This document shows, piece after piece, positions 17,822 through 26,748 of a DNA stretch of 64,000 nucleotides. The notes beneath the pieces were generated by a model that was not told the DNA's origin, did not search any database, and saw only the letters and a list, made by a program, of their open reading frames with translations. The stretch lies in the NCBI RefSeq assembly GCF_900102515.1, contig NZ_FMVS01000003.1, positions 182,176 to 246,175 of the forward strand. Direction: 5' to 3'. The stretch is from Butyrivibrio sp. INlla14 (GTDB lineage: Bacteria > Bacillota > Clostridia > Lachnospirales > Lachnospiraceae). The position numbers were made by a program, and so were the translations under genes. Positions within the stretch are counted from its first letter, which is position 1. The number at the start of each line of letters is the position of its first letter.

Positions 17822-18361
17822 ATGAAGTGGGTATGTCAGGTATGCGGTTATGTTCACGAAGGAGATCAGCCACCAGAGGCTTGTCCAGTATGTAAGGCTC
17901 CTGCAGAGAAGTTTACCAAGCAGGAAGGCGAGAAGGTATGGGCATGTGAGCATGTAGTTGGCGTTGCATCAAGTGCACCAGAAGAGATCAAGAATGGTCT
18001 TCGCGAGATGTTCAATGGCGAGTGCTCAGAGGTTGGCATGTATCTAGCTATGTCTAGAGTGGCTATTCGTGAGGGATATCCAGAGATTGGCGCATTCTTT
18101 GAGAAGGCTGCGTGGGAAGAGGCAGAGCATGCTGCTCATTTTGCAGAACTTCTTGGTGAAGTGATCACAGATTCTACCAAGAAGAATCTTGAACTTCGTG
18201 CAGATGCTGAGTATGGCGCTACACAGGGCCGTGCTGATCTTGCTAAGAAGGCAAAAGCTCTTGATCTTGATGCCATCCACGATGCAGTTCATGAGATTGG
18301 AAGAGACGAAGCAAGACACGGCAAGGCATTTGCAGGTCTTTTAAAGAGATACTTCGGATAA
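17822..18361 (+). CDS. Reverse rubrerythrin (N-terminal rubredoxin, C-terminal ferritin-like diiron domain)
   Basis: The 179-residue protein starts with a rubredoxin domain (CQVCGY at 5-10 and CPVC near 27-30 supply the four iron-binding cysteines), followed by a four-helix ferritin-like domain (~55-179) with EVGMYLAMSRVA, EEAEHAAHFAELLGE and EIGRDEARHGKAF carrying the diiron ligands. This domain order is reversed relative to classical rubrerythrin and marks the oxygen-induced NADH-dependent peroxidase group of clostridia. It removes hydrogen peroxide and, with partner reductases, oxygen in anaerobes. AAAGGAG lies 8 nt before the ATG. A strong terminator makes it monocistronic. Confidence 0.95.
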   Translation: MKWVCQVCGYVHEGDQPPEACPVCKAPAEKFTKQEGEKVWACEHVVGVASSAPEEIKNGLREMFNGECSEVGMYLAMSRVAIREGYPEIGAFFEKAAWEEAEHAAHFAELLGEVITDSTKKNLELRADAEYGATQGRADLAKKAKALDLDAIHDAVHEIGRDEARHGKAFAGLLKRYFG

Positions 18362-18403
18362 AATACAGAGTAAAAGATAGTGAATTGATAATAAGATGCG
18401 AAG

Positions 18404-18438
18404 CGACCTGATAGAAAAGAATCTATCAGGTCGTTTTT
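18404..18438 (+). terminator. Intrinsic terminator after rubrerythrin
   Basis: A perfect 12-bp stem (CGACCTGATAGA / TCTATCAGGTCG) with loop AAAGAA is followed by TTTTT. Confidence 0.92.
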
Positions 18439-18485
18439 ATACATGAAATTACAAGAAACTTCACATATATTTAATAGGTTACTTC

Positions 18486-18514
18486 TTGATATGATTTTTT
18501 TTCTTTGATACACT
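18486..18514 (+). promoter_or_regulatory. Candidate promoter of pgi
   Basis: TTGATA (18486-18491) and TACACT (18509-18514) are spaced by 17 bp, with a T-rich spacer, 57 bp upstream of the pgi start codon. Confidence 0.5.
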
Positions 18515-18570
18515 TTAAAACGGATGGCGGAATACGTTTTCCTTGCTCATCTCAATAGGAGGACATAAAA

Positions 18571-20151
18571 ATGGCGAATTGGAAAAATCTTGACACACTT
18601 AATTCTTACAATGAGCTAAAAGGCGTAGCTCATGTAAATCTTGTAGACGTTATGACCGGAGAAAACGGCGCAAAGAGAGTTAAAAACTATTCAGTTCCTA
18701 TGGCAGCTGGACTTAGTTACAACTATGCAGCAAAAGAAGTTGATGACAATGTTCTTGAAGCTCTCTCTAAACTTGCAAAAGAAGCAGAGCTTTCTGAAAA
18801 GTATGAAGCTCTTTTAAGCGGCGAAGTAATAAATACTGGTGAAAAGAGAATGGTTCTTCATCAGCTTACAAGAGGTCAGCTTGCTGCTGATGTTATAGCT
18901 GATGGCGTAAATAAACGTGAATTCTATGTAAAAGAACAGAAGAGAATTGCTGATTTTGCTAATAAGGTTCATTCTGGTGAAATTGCAAATGCCAAGGGTG
19001 AGAAGTTCACAACAGTAGTTCAGATCGGTATCGGAGGATCAGACCTTGGTCCAAGAGCTATGTATCTTGCTCTTGAGAACTGGGCTAAGAGAACTGGCAA
19101 CTTCAAGATGGAAGCTAAGTTCATCAGTAACGTGGATCCTGATGATGCAAGCGCAGTACTTAATTCAGTAGATGTTGCTCATTCAATCTTTATCCTTGTT
19201 TCAAAATCAGGAACAACACTTGAAACACTTACAAACGAATCTTTTGTAACAGATGCACTAAGGAAGGCTGGACTTGATGCCAGCAAGCACATGATCGCTG
19301 TTACTTCTGAGACTTCTCCTCTTGCTAAGAGCGACAACTACTTAGAGGCATTCTTTATGGATGACTATATCGGAGGTCGTTATTCTTCTACATCAGGAGT
19401 TGGCGGAGCAGTTCTTTCACTGGCATTTGGTCCTGATGTATTTGCTCAGTTCCTTGATGGCGCTGCAGAGGAAGATAAGCTTGCAACAGAAAAAGATATG
19501 CTCAAGAACCCTGCAATGCTTGATGCTATGATTGGTGTATATGAGAGAAACGTACTTGGATATGACAGCACAGCTGTACTTCCTTACTCACAGGGTCTTA
19601 GCCGTTTTCCAGCACACCTTCAGCAGCTTGACATGGAGTCAAATGGTAAGAGTGTAAACCGCTTTGGTGAGCCTATTAACTATGTAACAGGTCCTGTAAT
19701 CTTTGGTGAGCCAGGAACAAACGGACAGCATTCATTCTATCAGCTCCTTCACCAGGGAACAGATATTATTCCTCTTCAGTTTATTGGATTTAAAAACAGC
19801 CAGCTTCAGAATGATGTAAACATTCAGGATAGCACAAGCCAGCAGAAGCTCTGCGCTAATGTAGCAGCTCAGATTGTTGCATTTGCCTGCGGTAAAAAAG
19901 ATGAGAATGCCAATAAGAACTTCAAGGGAGGACGCCCTTCAAGTATCATCATTGGTGACGAACTTAATCCTAAGTCACTTGGAGCACTCCTTGCTCACTT
20001 CGAGAACAAGGTTATGTTCCAGGGCTTTGTATGGAATATTAACTCATTCGATCAGGAAGGCGTTCAGCTTGGCAAGGTTCTTGCCAAGAAGGTTCTTGCT
20101 CACGAGACAGATGGAGCCCTTGCTGAATATAGTAAGTTACTCGGAATCTAA
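18571..20151 (+). CDS. pgi: Glucose-6-phosphate isomerase
   Basis: The 526-residue protein matches phosphoglucose isomerase. The phosphate-binding and signature segments are visible: GIGGSDLGPRAMY (~153-165), SKSGTTLET (~211-219), the GGRYSSTSGVGG loop (~268-279) and the C-terminal QLGKVLAKK helix. It interconverts glucose 6-phosphate and fructose 6-phosphate in the cytoplasm, feeding glycolysis and, in reverse, glycogen synthesis (glgB is encoded 22 kb away). AGGAGG at 18556-18561 sets the start. It is a single-gene unit with its own promoter and terminator. Confidence 0.97.
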   Translation: MANWKNLDTLNSYNELKGVAHVNLVDVMTGENGAKRVKNYSVPMAAGLSYNYAAKEVDDNVLEALSKLAKEAELSEKYEALLSGEVINTGEKRMVLHQLTRGQLAADVIADGVNKREFYVKEQKRIADFANKVHSGEIANAKGEKFTTVVQIGIGGSDLGPRAMYLALENWAKRTGNFKMEAKFISNVDPDDASAVLNSVDVAHSIFILVSKSGTTLETLTNESFVTDALRKAGLDASKHMIAVTSETSPLAKSDNYLEAFFMDDYIGGRYSSTSGVGGAVLSLAFGPDVFAQFLDGAAEEDKLATEKDMLKNPAMLDAMIGVYERNVLGYDSTAVLPYSQGLSRFPAHLQQLDMESNGKSVNRFGEPINYVTGPVIFGEPGTNGQHSFYQLLHQGTDIIPLQFIGFKNSQLQNDVNIQDSTSQQKLCANVAAQIVAFACGKKDENANKNFKGGRPSSIIIGDELNPKSLGALLAHFENKVMFQGFVWNINSFDQEGVQLGKVLAKKVLAHETDGALAEYSKLLGI

Positions 20152-20166
20152 TATAAAAAGTGTTAG

Positions 20167-20192
20167 GAGCCCCATTTTTTGGGGCTCTTTTT
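20167..20192 (+). terminator. Intrinsic terminator after pgi
   Basis: A perfect 7-bp stem (GAGCCCC / GGGGCTC) with loop ATTTTTT is followed by TTTTT, 15 bp after the stop codon. Confidence 0.92.
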
Positions 20193-20288
20193 GATGTGCG
20201 TCTGGCGGCACATATTTCTGATTGAAATATTGATAAACATTTCAACAAGAAATAGAGAATTTCATATTAACAATCAGTGACGATTTTA

Positions 20289-20297
20289 TGATATAAT
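20289..20297 (+). promoter_or_regulatory. Extended -10 promoter of the first two-component system
   Basis: TGATATAAT is a full extended -10 (TGn plus perfect TATAAT). A TTAACA at 20267-20272 could act as a distant -35 (19-bp spacer). It lies 40 bp before the kinase start codon. Confidence 0.6.
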
Positions 20298-20336
20298 TTT
20301 GATAGGTGCACAGATATAGGTTGCCGGGGGTATATA

Positions 20337-21851
20337 ATGCGTTTTCGTACAAAACTCTTAATTACGTCAGTGGCGATAGTTATTATACCTATTATCCTGG
20401 CCCTGGGAACATTTTTTGCAATAGGCAGATATCTTGTATATGAGCAGAAGCTAAACGAGATTTCCAGCGGGTTTGATTATGGTATGGTATCAGACCCCAG
20501 CGAGACTTTTGCTGATATGGCAGATGAAGTTACACATGATATAGCTCTAGCATGTATTGTTAATCCGTTTATATTAGAGGATAAAGATTATCTTCAAAGC
20601 GTAGATAGCAAAATTGCTTCAAGATATTCATTTCTCCTTGTCATGAGAAATGATGAAGTATATTATGTGGCAAATATGGATAGAGCTCAGGATGTCATGG
20701 ATGAACTTCCAGGGTATGGAACAGATATAAAGGGTATTTACTATACTGCTTCCAAGCATTTGGTCAAGCAGATTGATTTTAGATTTTCTACAGGTGATCA
20801 GGGAAGTCTTTACATTATTTCAGGTATTAGAACGGCTCTGACAGCCTCATTGTTTATCTACATGGGAATTGCAATCATCGGTATCCTTCTGATCACGAGT
20901 TTTCTTTTGACCATGTGGATAGGTAACAGTTTCTTCAAACCAATAGATGAGCTGAATGTTGCAATGCAGCATATTCAGGATGGCAATTTCGACTACATGC
21001 TACCGACAGATGTCAAGGAAAAGGGCGAAATTGGAGCCATGTATCGTAATTATGAGGACATGAGACTAAGGCTCAAGGAATCTGCTGAGGAAAAGATATT
21101 ACGAGAGAAGCAGAATAAAGAGCTTATAAGCAACATTTCTCATGACCTGAAAACCCCTATCACAGCAATAAAGGGTTATTCTCAGGGACTTTTAGAGGGT
21201 GTCGCTGATAACCCGGAGAAACAGATGAAGTACATCAAGATCATCAATAATAAGGCTAATGATATGAACAACCTTATTAATGAGCTTACCTTGTACTCCA
21301 GTATTGATAACAACAGAATTCCTTATAATTTCATAAAACTTAATGTGGGAGATTACTTTGGAGATTGCATTGAAGAGATTGGTGCAGACCTTGAGAGTAA
21401 ATCCATAAAGCTTAATTATTCAAACCTGACTGCGCCTGATACGCAGATTGTTGCTGATCCGGAGCAGATAAAGCGTGTAGTTAATAATGTAGTTAGTAAT
21501 AGCGTCAAATATCTTGATAGAGATGATGGGACAGGCCAGATTGATATCAGGATCCTTGATGAGATTGATTCCATCAGAGTAGAGCTGGAGGATAATGGTA
21601 AGGGAATTGCTCAGAGAGACATTCCTAATATATTCGACAGATTCTATAGAACAGATGCTTCTAGAAATTCCAAGCAGGGAGGAAGTGGAATCGGTTTATC
21701 TATTGTTAAAAAGATAATAGAGGATCATGGCGGATATATATGGGCTACTAGCCATGAGGGAGAGGGAACATGTATGCACTTTGTACTGAGGAAGTACGTA
21801 GAGTATGCAGACAACCAGGAAACTGTCACAGTAGACCACGAAACACAATAA
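20337..21851 (+). CDS. Sensor histidine kinase (HAMP-HisKA-HATPase)
   Basis: The 504-residue kinase has TM1 (~8-30), an outer sensor domain of ~140 residues, TM2 (~172-197), a HAMP linker (~200-250), HisKA with the phosphoacceptor histidine in NISHDLKTPITAIKG, and an ATPase domain with N-box NNVVSNSVKYL, G1 DNGKGI and G2 GGSGIGLSIVKK. It should autophosphorylate in response to an unknown envelope signal and pass the phosphate to the regulator encoded 22 bp downstream. The ribosome site is a weak GGGGG run. The kinase gene precedes its regulator, the reverse of the common order and of the second pair in this window. Confidence 0.94.
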   Translation: MRFRTKLLITSVAIVIIPIILALGTFFAIGRYLVYEQKLNEISSGFDYGMVSDPSETFADMADEVTHDIALACIVNPFILEDKDYLQSVDSKIASRYSFLLVMRNDEVYYVANMDRAQDVMDELPGYGTDIKGIYYTASKHLVKQIDFRFSTGDQGSLYIISGIRTALTASLFIYMGIAIIGILLITSFLLTMWIGNSFFKPIDELNVAMQHIQDGNFDYMLPTDVKEKGEIGAMYRNYEDMRLRLKESAEEKILREKQNKELISNISHDLKTPITAIKGYSQGLLEGVADNPEKQMKYIKIINNKANDMNNLINELTLYSSIDNNRIPYNFIKLNVGDYFGDCIEEIGADLESKSIKLNYSNLTAPDTQIVADPEQIKRVVNNVVSNSVKYLDRDDGTGQIDIRILDEIDSIRVELEDNGKGIAQRDIPNIFDRFYRTDASRNSKQGGSGIGLSIVKKIIEDHGGYIWATSHEGEGTCMHFVLRKYVEYADNQETVTVDHETQ

Positions 21852-21873
21852 AAAAGAAAGGTTAGAGACGTGT

Positions 21874-22563
21874 ATGAGTAGAATTCTTATTGTTGAGGAT
21901 GAAGAGGCTATTGCTGATCTTGAGAAGGACTATCTTGAGCTGAGCGACTTTGAGGTTAAAATTGAGAATACTGGAGATGCAGGTCTTGAAACTGCTCTAG
22001 CAGAGGATTTTGACCTTATCATTTTGGATCTGATGCTTCCAGGTATGGACGGATTTGAGGTTTGTAAGCACATTAGGGAAAAGAAGGATGTGCCGATCCT
22101 TATGGTTTCTGCCAAGAAGGATGATATCGACAAGATAAGAGGTCTTGGACTTGGAGCTGACGACTATATAACCAAGCCATTTAGCCCATCTGAGCTGGTT
22201 GCCCGTGTAAAGGCGCATATGGCAAGATATTCAAGGCTTGTTGGATCAGGTCACGAGAACAATGATTTTGTCGAGATCCGTGGTCTTAAGATTGATAAGA
22301 CTGCCAGAAGAGTATATGTTGATGAACAGGAGAAGAGCTTTACAACTAAGGAGTTTGATCTTCTTACTTTCCTTGCAGAAAATCCAAACCACGTATTTAC
22401 CAAGGAAGAGCTCTTTAGAAAAATTTGGAACATGGATTCAATCGGAGATATTGCAACTGTTACAGTTCATATCAAAAAAATCCGTGAGAAGATTGAATAT
22501 GATACATCAAATCCTCAGTATATAGAGACAATCTGGGGCGTGGGATACAGATTCAAGGTTTGA
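21874..22563 (+). CDS. OmpR/PhoB-family response regulator
   Basis: The 229-residue protein has a receiver domain (~1-120) with the acidic pair in VEDEEA, the phosphorylation-site aspartate in LDLMLPGMDG and the ITKPFSPSEL lysine motif. A winged-helix DNA-binding domain follows (~130-229) with FTTKEFDLL, VFTKEELFRKIW and a terminal GVGYRFKV. It is the cognate partner of the upstream kinase. OmpR-type regulators bind direct repeats spaced one helical turn, so a possible target type is present at 29542-29572, although the link to this regulator is unproven. Confidence 0.95.
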   Translation: MSRILIVEDEEAIADLEKDYLELSDFEVKIENTGDAGLETALAEDFDLIILDLMLPGMDGFEVCKHIREKKDVPILMVSAKKDDIDKIRGLGLGADDYITKPFSPSELVARVKAHMARYSRLVGSGHENNDFVEIRGLKIDKTARRVYVDEQEKSFTTKEFDLLTFLAENPNHVFTKEELFRKIWNMDSIGDIATVTVHIKKIREKIEYDTSNPQYIETIWGVGYRFKV

Positions 22564-22581
22564 TGCTAGATAGATCATGTG

Positions 22582-22614
22582 GCTCCTATCCGGTTTCCGG
22601 GTAGGAGCTTTCTT
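22582..22614 (+). terminator. Terminator after the first two-component operon
   Basis: A 12-bp stem (GCTCCTATCCGG / CCGGGTAGGAGC, one T-G pair) with a TTT loop is followed by TTTCTTTT. Confidence 0.9.
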
Positions 22615-22647
22615 TTGAAATAATATGATAATAACAAGGAAATAAGA

Positions 22648-23418
22648 ATGAAAAGCATAGAATACATATATGAAGACAATGACATTTTGGTGTGCCATAA
22701 GCCTGCAGGCATGGCTACAGAAGGCGCTAAATCCTATAGCATGGATGTTGTCAGTGCTGCAAGAAATTATATAAGCCGCCAGAATAGAGGGAAAAATGAA
22801 GGAAGAAAGCCCCCATATGTTGCAACAGTCCATAGGCTTGATCAGCCTGTAGAAGGCGTTATAATCCTGGCCAAGAACAAGAAGGCTGCAACAGATATTG
22901 CATCACAAATAAAGAAAAGAACTACTGATAAATATTACTATGCCTTATGTTATGGAACTTTTGAGGAGAAAAAGGGAAAACTTGAAAATCTTTTAGTTAG
23001 AAAAGAAGATGGATTTGCCGCTGTTATATCAGAAAAAGAGGAGCAGAGTCTTAGTGGAAATACCATAACTCTTGAAAATGGAAGCAGCATCAGGATCATG
23101 TCAGGAGAAGTAAAGGATGCTAAATTAGAATATGAGGTCATAGCAGAAACTAAAGAGGAATCTCTTTTGCGAATAAAACTTCTTACTGGAAGATTTCATC
23201 AGATAAGAGTTCAGCTTTCTAATATAGGGCATCCGATTCTTGGAGATCAGAAGTACGGAACACTTAAGTCTACCGAGCTTTCAGATAAAAAAGCTGTAAA
23301 AGATGTATGCCTAGTGAGCTATAAGTTTGCGCTAAATCACCCAGGAACAAAAAAGAGGATAGAGTTTGAAATCTCTCCAGATAATCCGCAGATAAAGGCA
23401 ATGCTTGAAACAAAATAA
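22648..23418 (+). CDS. RluA-family pseudouridine synthase
   Basis: The 256-residue protein matches the RluA family: ILVCHKPAGMATEG near residue 12, HRLDQPVEGVIILAK near residue 60 with the catalytic aspartate of the HRLD motif, and GRFHQIRVQLSNIGHPILGDQKYG near residue 180. It converts particular uridines of rRNA or tRNA to pseudouridine. The motif after HRLD reads QPVEG instead of the more common TSG, a variant seen in some Firmicutes members; the RNA target cannot be predicted. It lacks an N-terminal S4 domain. AAGGAAAT precedes the start. The next gene follows by 14 bp and is probably cotranscribed. Confidence 0.9.
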   Translation: MKSIEYIYEDNDILVCHKPAGMATEGAKSYSMDVVSAARNYISRQNRGKNEGRKPPYVATVHRLDQPVEGVIILAKNKKAATDIASQIKKRTTDKYYYALCYGTFEEKKGKLENLLVRKEDGFAAVISEKEEQSLSGNTITLENGSSIRIMSGEVKDAKLEYEVIAETKEESLLRIKLLTGRFHQIRVQLSNIGHPILGDQKYGTLKSTELSDKKAVKDVCLVSYKFALNHPGTKKRIEFEISPDNPQIKAMLETK

Positions 23419-23432
23419 AAAAGAGGTCAGAC

Positions 23433-24884
23433 ATGGAACTTCTATATTTACTATATATGCTGTTATTATGCGGCTTTTTGCCACTTTATATGAATGTGGG
23501 ATATTATGAACTAGGCGAAGCCAAGGCCTTATGCTACCTTGTCATAAGCATCCCATTTGTCATTATCCTTCTTATAAGAGAACTTGTCAGATATAGAAAA
23601 GAGGCTGGCGAAGAAGGAATGGCTCTGGATAATAACATAGATAAATTCTTTCTATATGGAACCCTATTCTCCTTTTTTATCTCCTGGCTTTTTTCTGTAG
23701 ATAAAAAGGTGGCTTTCTTTGGATATGAGGGATGGAGAAATGGCCTTTTGACAACTCTTGTTGCCATTTCCTTTTGCATATTTATAAGTAAAAGCGGTTT
23801 TTTTAAAAGTCAGATTCTGGCCCTGTTTTTGCTGGTGCCCTTTTTTGAGTTTGCGCTTTCTATATTAAATAGAATGAGTATTTTTCCTTTTATGATTGCT
23901 GGACAAAACTCATCGTTTGTGGCCACCATTGGAAATATTAACTGGTTTTCAGGTTTTCTTTCAATTTGGGTGCCACTTGGTGTAGGTTTTATGTTTGTTC
24001 AAAAAAGATTTTCCTTTCGCTTTTTCCTGTTGGGAATATATACAATAGTGGGCCTGGTTGCTCTGTTTTTGCAAGGGAGTGAAGGAGCAGGGCTTATAAT
24101 TTGCGCCTGCTATGGACTTCTTTTGTGGTATGGCACATTGGACAGAGAAAATTTCAAAGCTTTCCTGATCCAGGCCATAGTTCTGGGGATATCCATGAGC
24201 ATAGTTGATATTCTGATGATGTTTGCAGGAAGTTATTATAACTACAGCGATAACCTTTTGCTGGTCATTTGCAGATATCATGTTGGAGCAATTATCATAG
24301 CCGCAGCATTTTTCGTCTACAGAGTATCAAGATTATTTGAAGAGATAAAGGTTTCCTTTTACTCAAAAACATACAAAAAGATTTACATAGTAGTGATTGT
24401 TGCTGCTCTAGCCACAGCGATTGTGCTTTTGATAATGAATTTTTCTGAGGATTTTGGAAATGGAAGAGGAATCATTTGGCGGATGTGCGCTGAGATTTAC
24501 GCCGGATTATCACCTTGGCAAAAGCTTGTGGGAATTGGCCAGGACTGCCTTTATCCTTATGCAATGTCTGACGGCTATTGGAATAGATCTTTTACCAATG
24601 TGTTTAATGGGGCAGCCCTTACAAATGCTCACTGCGAGCTACTTACGGTTCTGCTTGAAAGAGGCCTTATCGGAGCCATAACCTACTTGGGACTATTTAT
24701 CTCGGTCATCTTCAAACTTGCTATGGCAAAAGAAAAGGAGCATGCAAAAGTCATTTGCGCGCTCCCTGTTATCTCGTATTTTATTTTTAATCAGATATCT
24801 TTTCCACAGGTGACTTCTATGCCTTATTGCCTGATCCTGATTGGAATCGCAATTAACCTATCAGGTGGTCAGGAATCGGAATAG
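23433..24884 (+). CDS. Polytopic membrane protein, O-antigen ligase/polymerase-like
   Basis: The 483-residue protein has about 11-12 hydrophobic segments. An extended outer loop after the eighth or so segment, containing GRGIIWRMCAEIYAG and AHCELLTVLLERGLIG, has the spacing and residues of Wzy/WaaL-type O-antigen ligase and polymerase proteins (the AHNxxL-like motif reads AHCELL here). Such proteins join glycan units on a lipid carrier at the outer face of the membrane. No glycan synthesis cluster is nearby, so the substrate is unknown. Its last 32 bp overlap the end of a convergent gene. Confidence 0.72.
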   Translation: MELLYLLYMLLLCGFLPLYMNVGYYELGEAKALCYLVISIPFVIILLIRELVRYRKEAGEEGMALDNNIDKFFLYGTLFSFFISWLFSVDKKVAFFGYEGWRNGLLTTLVAISFCIFISKSGFFKSQILALFLLVPFFEFALSILNRMSIFPFMIAGQNSSFVATIGNINWFSGFLSIWVPLGVGFMFVQKRFSFRFFLLGIYTIVGLVALFLQGSEGAGLIICACYGLLLWYGTLDRENFKAFLIQAIVLGISMSIVDILMMFAGSYYNYSDNLLLVICRYHVGAIIIAAAFFVYRVSRLFEEIKVSFYSKTYKKIYIVVIVAALATAIVLLIMNFSEDFGNGRGIIWRMCAEIYAGLSPWQKLVGIGQDCLYPYAMSDGYWNRSFTNVFNGAALTNAHCELLTVLLERGLIGAITYLGLFISVIFKLAMAKEKEHAKVICALPVISYFIFNQISFPQVTSMPYCLILIGIAINLSGGQESE

Positions 24885-25344
24885 AGTCGTCAAGCTCATG
24901 GAAAAAGGTTCTGGTTTCTACTATTCCATAAAGAGCTTCCTTGTATTCGAAAAGAAATCTCTCATTTATGTTTTCTTTTCCGTACATGCTAACACGGCCC
25001 ATATAGGCGTTTAGAATAGAAACATAGCGTTTGTCCAGATCAAACTTTTTGATGATCTCATCTTTTCTACGCCTTGGGTGCTTGGAAGCAAATTTTCTAA
25101 TGTCTATCTGGAGGTCTACAGGCAGCTCTTTTTCTCTTTCATGTACTGCATGCAGGTATTTGTTGTAGGTGTCTTCATCAATCTTCTCGAAGTGGTTTAC
25201 GAATTCAAGACAGCAGGCTCCATCTGGTAAATTGAGCCTTACACGGTCTTTTCCATAAACATCCTCAATCTCGGCAACGACATGGGGAACTAGTGGTTTG
25301 CCATTGTAGTCTAAGATAATTACTTTATCTCCCTTTTTATACAT
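24853..25344 (-). CDS. Hypothetical protein with KOW/SH3-like N-terminus
   Basis: This 163-residue protein is not recognised as any characterised family. Its first ~50 residues (KGDKVIILDYNGKPL and VYGKDRVRLNLPDG) read like a small beta-barrel of the KOW/SH3 type. The rest is charged and probably helical, and includes HPRRRKDEIIKKF. It is cytoplasmic with no signal or membrane segment. GGGAGG sits upstream of its ATG. Its 3' end overlaps the convergent membrane-protein gene by 32 bp. It could bind nucleic acid, judged from the barrel and basic patch, but this is speculation. Confidence 0.65.
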   Translation of the reverse strand: MYKKGDKVIILDYNGKPLVPHVVAEIEDVYGKDRVRLNLPDGACCLEFVNHFEKIDEDTYNKYLHAVHEREKELPVDLQIDIRKFASKHPRRRKDEIIKKFDLDKRYVSILNAYMGRVSMYGKENINERFLFEYKEALYGIVETRTFFHELDDSIPIPDHLIG

Positions 25345-25438
25345 CAGTTACCTCCCAAATGCATTATATTTTGTAAATTAATTATAGCATGATAAGTGCA
25401 TAAACCCGCGTTGTTTATGAGAAATTTACAAAATGTTA

Positions 25439-26737
25439 TCATTTGGTTCGCTGTATACTCTTTGGTAACTGCTTGGGAAGCGTAACTAAAAAGCGTATTA
25501 TGTTATCTCCTTCTTTTTGAGCTTCTATTGTGCCGCCGTGAGAAGTGGCAATGGCTCTTGCTACAGAAAGCCCAATACCGTATCCGCCTGTGTCTCTAGA
25601 TCTTGATGAATCTGCTCTGTAGAATCTGTCAAATAATCTGTCCAGATTTCCCTTAGGAATATTATCGCAGGTATTTGAAACCTCAAATTTGATAGTGTTT
25701 GTTTTGGATAGTTTGACAAAGATACGGCCTTTGTCAGAGGAGTACTTTATAGCATTATCTATAAGCAGGGAAGAAAGCTGAGAGATGGCATTTTTATCGC
25801 CTGTTATATGTATACCATCATCTATCTCTACCATATAGTTTTTGCCTTTAGAAGAAGCAATAGTCTCAAATGAACTTGCAGACTCCCTGATAACACTACT
25901 CATATCAAAGTCAGAGTAGACTACATGCATTACTTCCTCATCCATTTTGGATAAGGTCAAAAGATTCTTCACAAGATCGTTCATTCTCTTGGTCTGGTTC
26001 TTTATACTTGAAGTCCATTCATTTTTTCCACCTTCAAGCTCTAATACATCGACATTTGCAGATATTACTGCGAGAGGCGTCTTTAATTCGTGACCGGCAT
26101 CGGTTATGAATCTCTTTTGCTTGTCAAGGGACTCAACAACAGGGGCAACAGCGCGGCTTGAAAACATATATACCAGAATAAACATTGCTATAAGTGCTAG
26201 AGCTCCGATGCAAAGTGACTGGAATAACAGCTTGTAGACATTGATCATAGAAACGCTCAGATCTACAAAAATGATGAGGCTTGTACCATCCTCATTATTT
26301 ACTCTGTAATATCTATAGGAGTGATACATCCCCTTTGCTTTATTTCCAGCATATGCAGCACTTGCATAGTCGGATGCTGAAGTCTCTGAGATGGCAGCGA
26401 TATGCATGAGATTGGTTTCTGTTATGGCCCCATCCGCATCAAAACGAACAAAGAAATACCTTGACTGGTAGGGCATTTCCACTCTTTTGGCATCATTTAA
26501 TCTATCAAAAGAAAAAGGTTTGTCAGGAGTAAATTTGTCATCAGCAGGAGCCGGATTCATGCGGTGCATGTCAGGAAAGTACCCGTTATTATCTGCCAAC
26601 ATGGTTAATAGATTGTCTGCATCCTGAAACATACTGTAGACGTTTACTGCATTTATAATGCCTATCATGACAACTAAGATTACTAAAAGGGATAGCATGG
26701 CTGTAATGACAAATTTTTTTCTAAGCTTTCTGACCAT
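25439..26737 (-). CDS. Sensor histidine kinase of the second two-component system
   Basis: The 432-residue kinase has TM1 (~10-30), an outer domain of about 140 residues, TM2 (~175-195), then HisKA with the phosphoacceptor histidine in TDAGHELKTPLAVISANV and an ATPase domain with SSLLIDNAIKYSS, RFYRADSSRSRDTGGYGIGLSVA. No clear HAMP domain separates TM2 from HisKA, only a short linker. Gene order is regulator first, kinase second, with an 11-bp gap. The signal is unknown. Confidence 0.93.
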   Translation of the reverse strand: MVRKLRKKFVITAMLSLLVILVVMIGIINAVNVYSMFQDADNLLTMLADNNGYFPDMHRMNPAPADDKFTPDKPFSFDRLNDAKRVEMPYQSRYFFVRFDADGAITETNLMHIAAISETSASDYASAAYAGNKAKGMYHSYRYYRVNNEDGTSLIIFVDLSVSMINVYKLLFQSLCIGALALIAMFILVYMFSSRAVAPVVESLDKQKRFITDAGHELKTPLAVISANVDVLELEGGKNEWTSSIKNQTKRMNDLVKNLLTLSKMDEEVMHVVYSDFDMSSVIRESASSFETIASSKGKNYMVEIDDGIHITGDKNAISQLSSLLIDNAIKYSSDKGRIFVKLSKTNTIKFEVSNTCDNIPKGNLDRLFDRFYRADSSRSRDTGGYGIGLSVARAIATSHGGTIEAQKEGDNIIRFLVTLPKQLPKSIQRTK

Positions 26738-26748
26738 AGAGTACCTCT

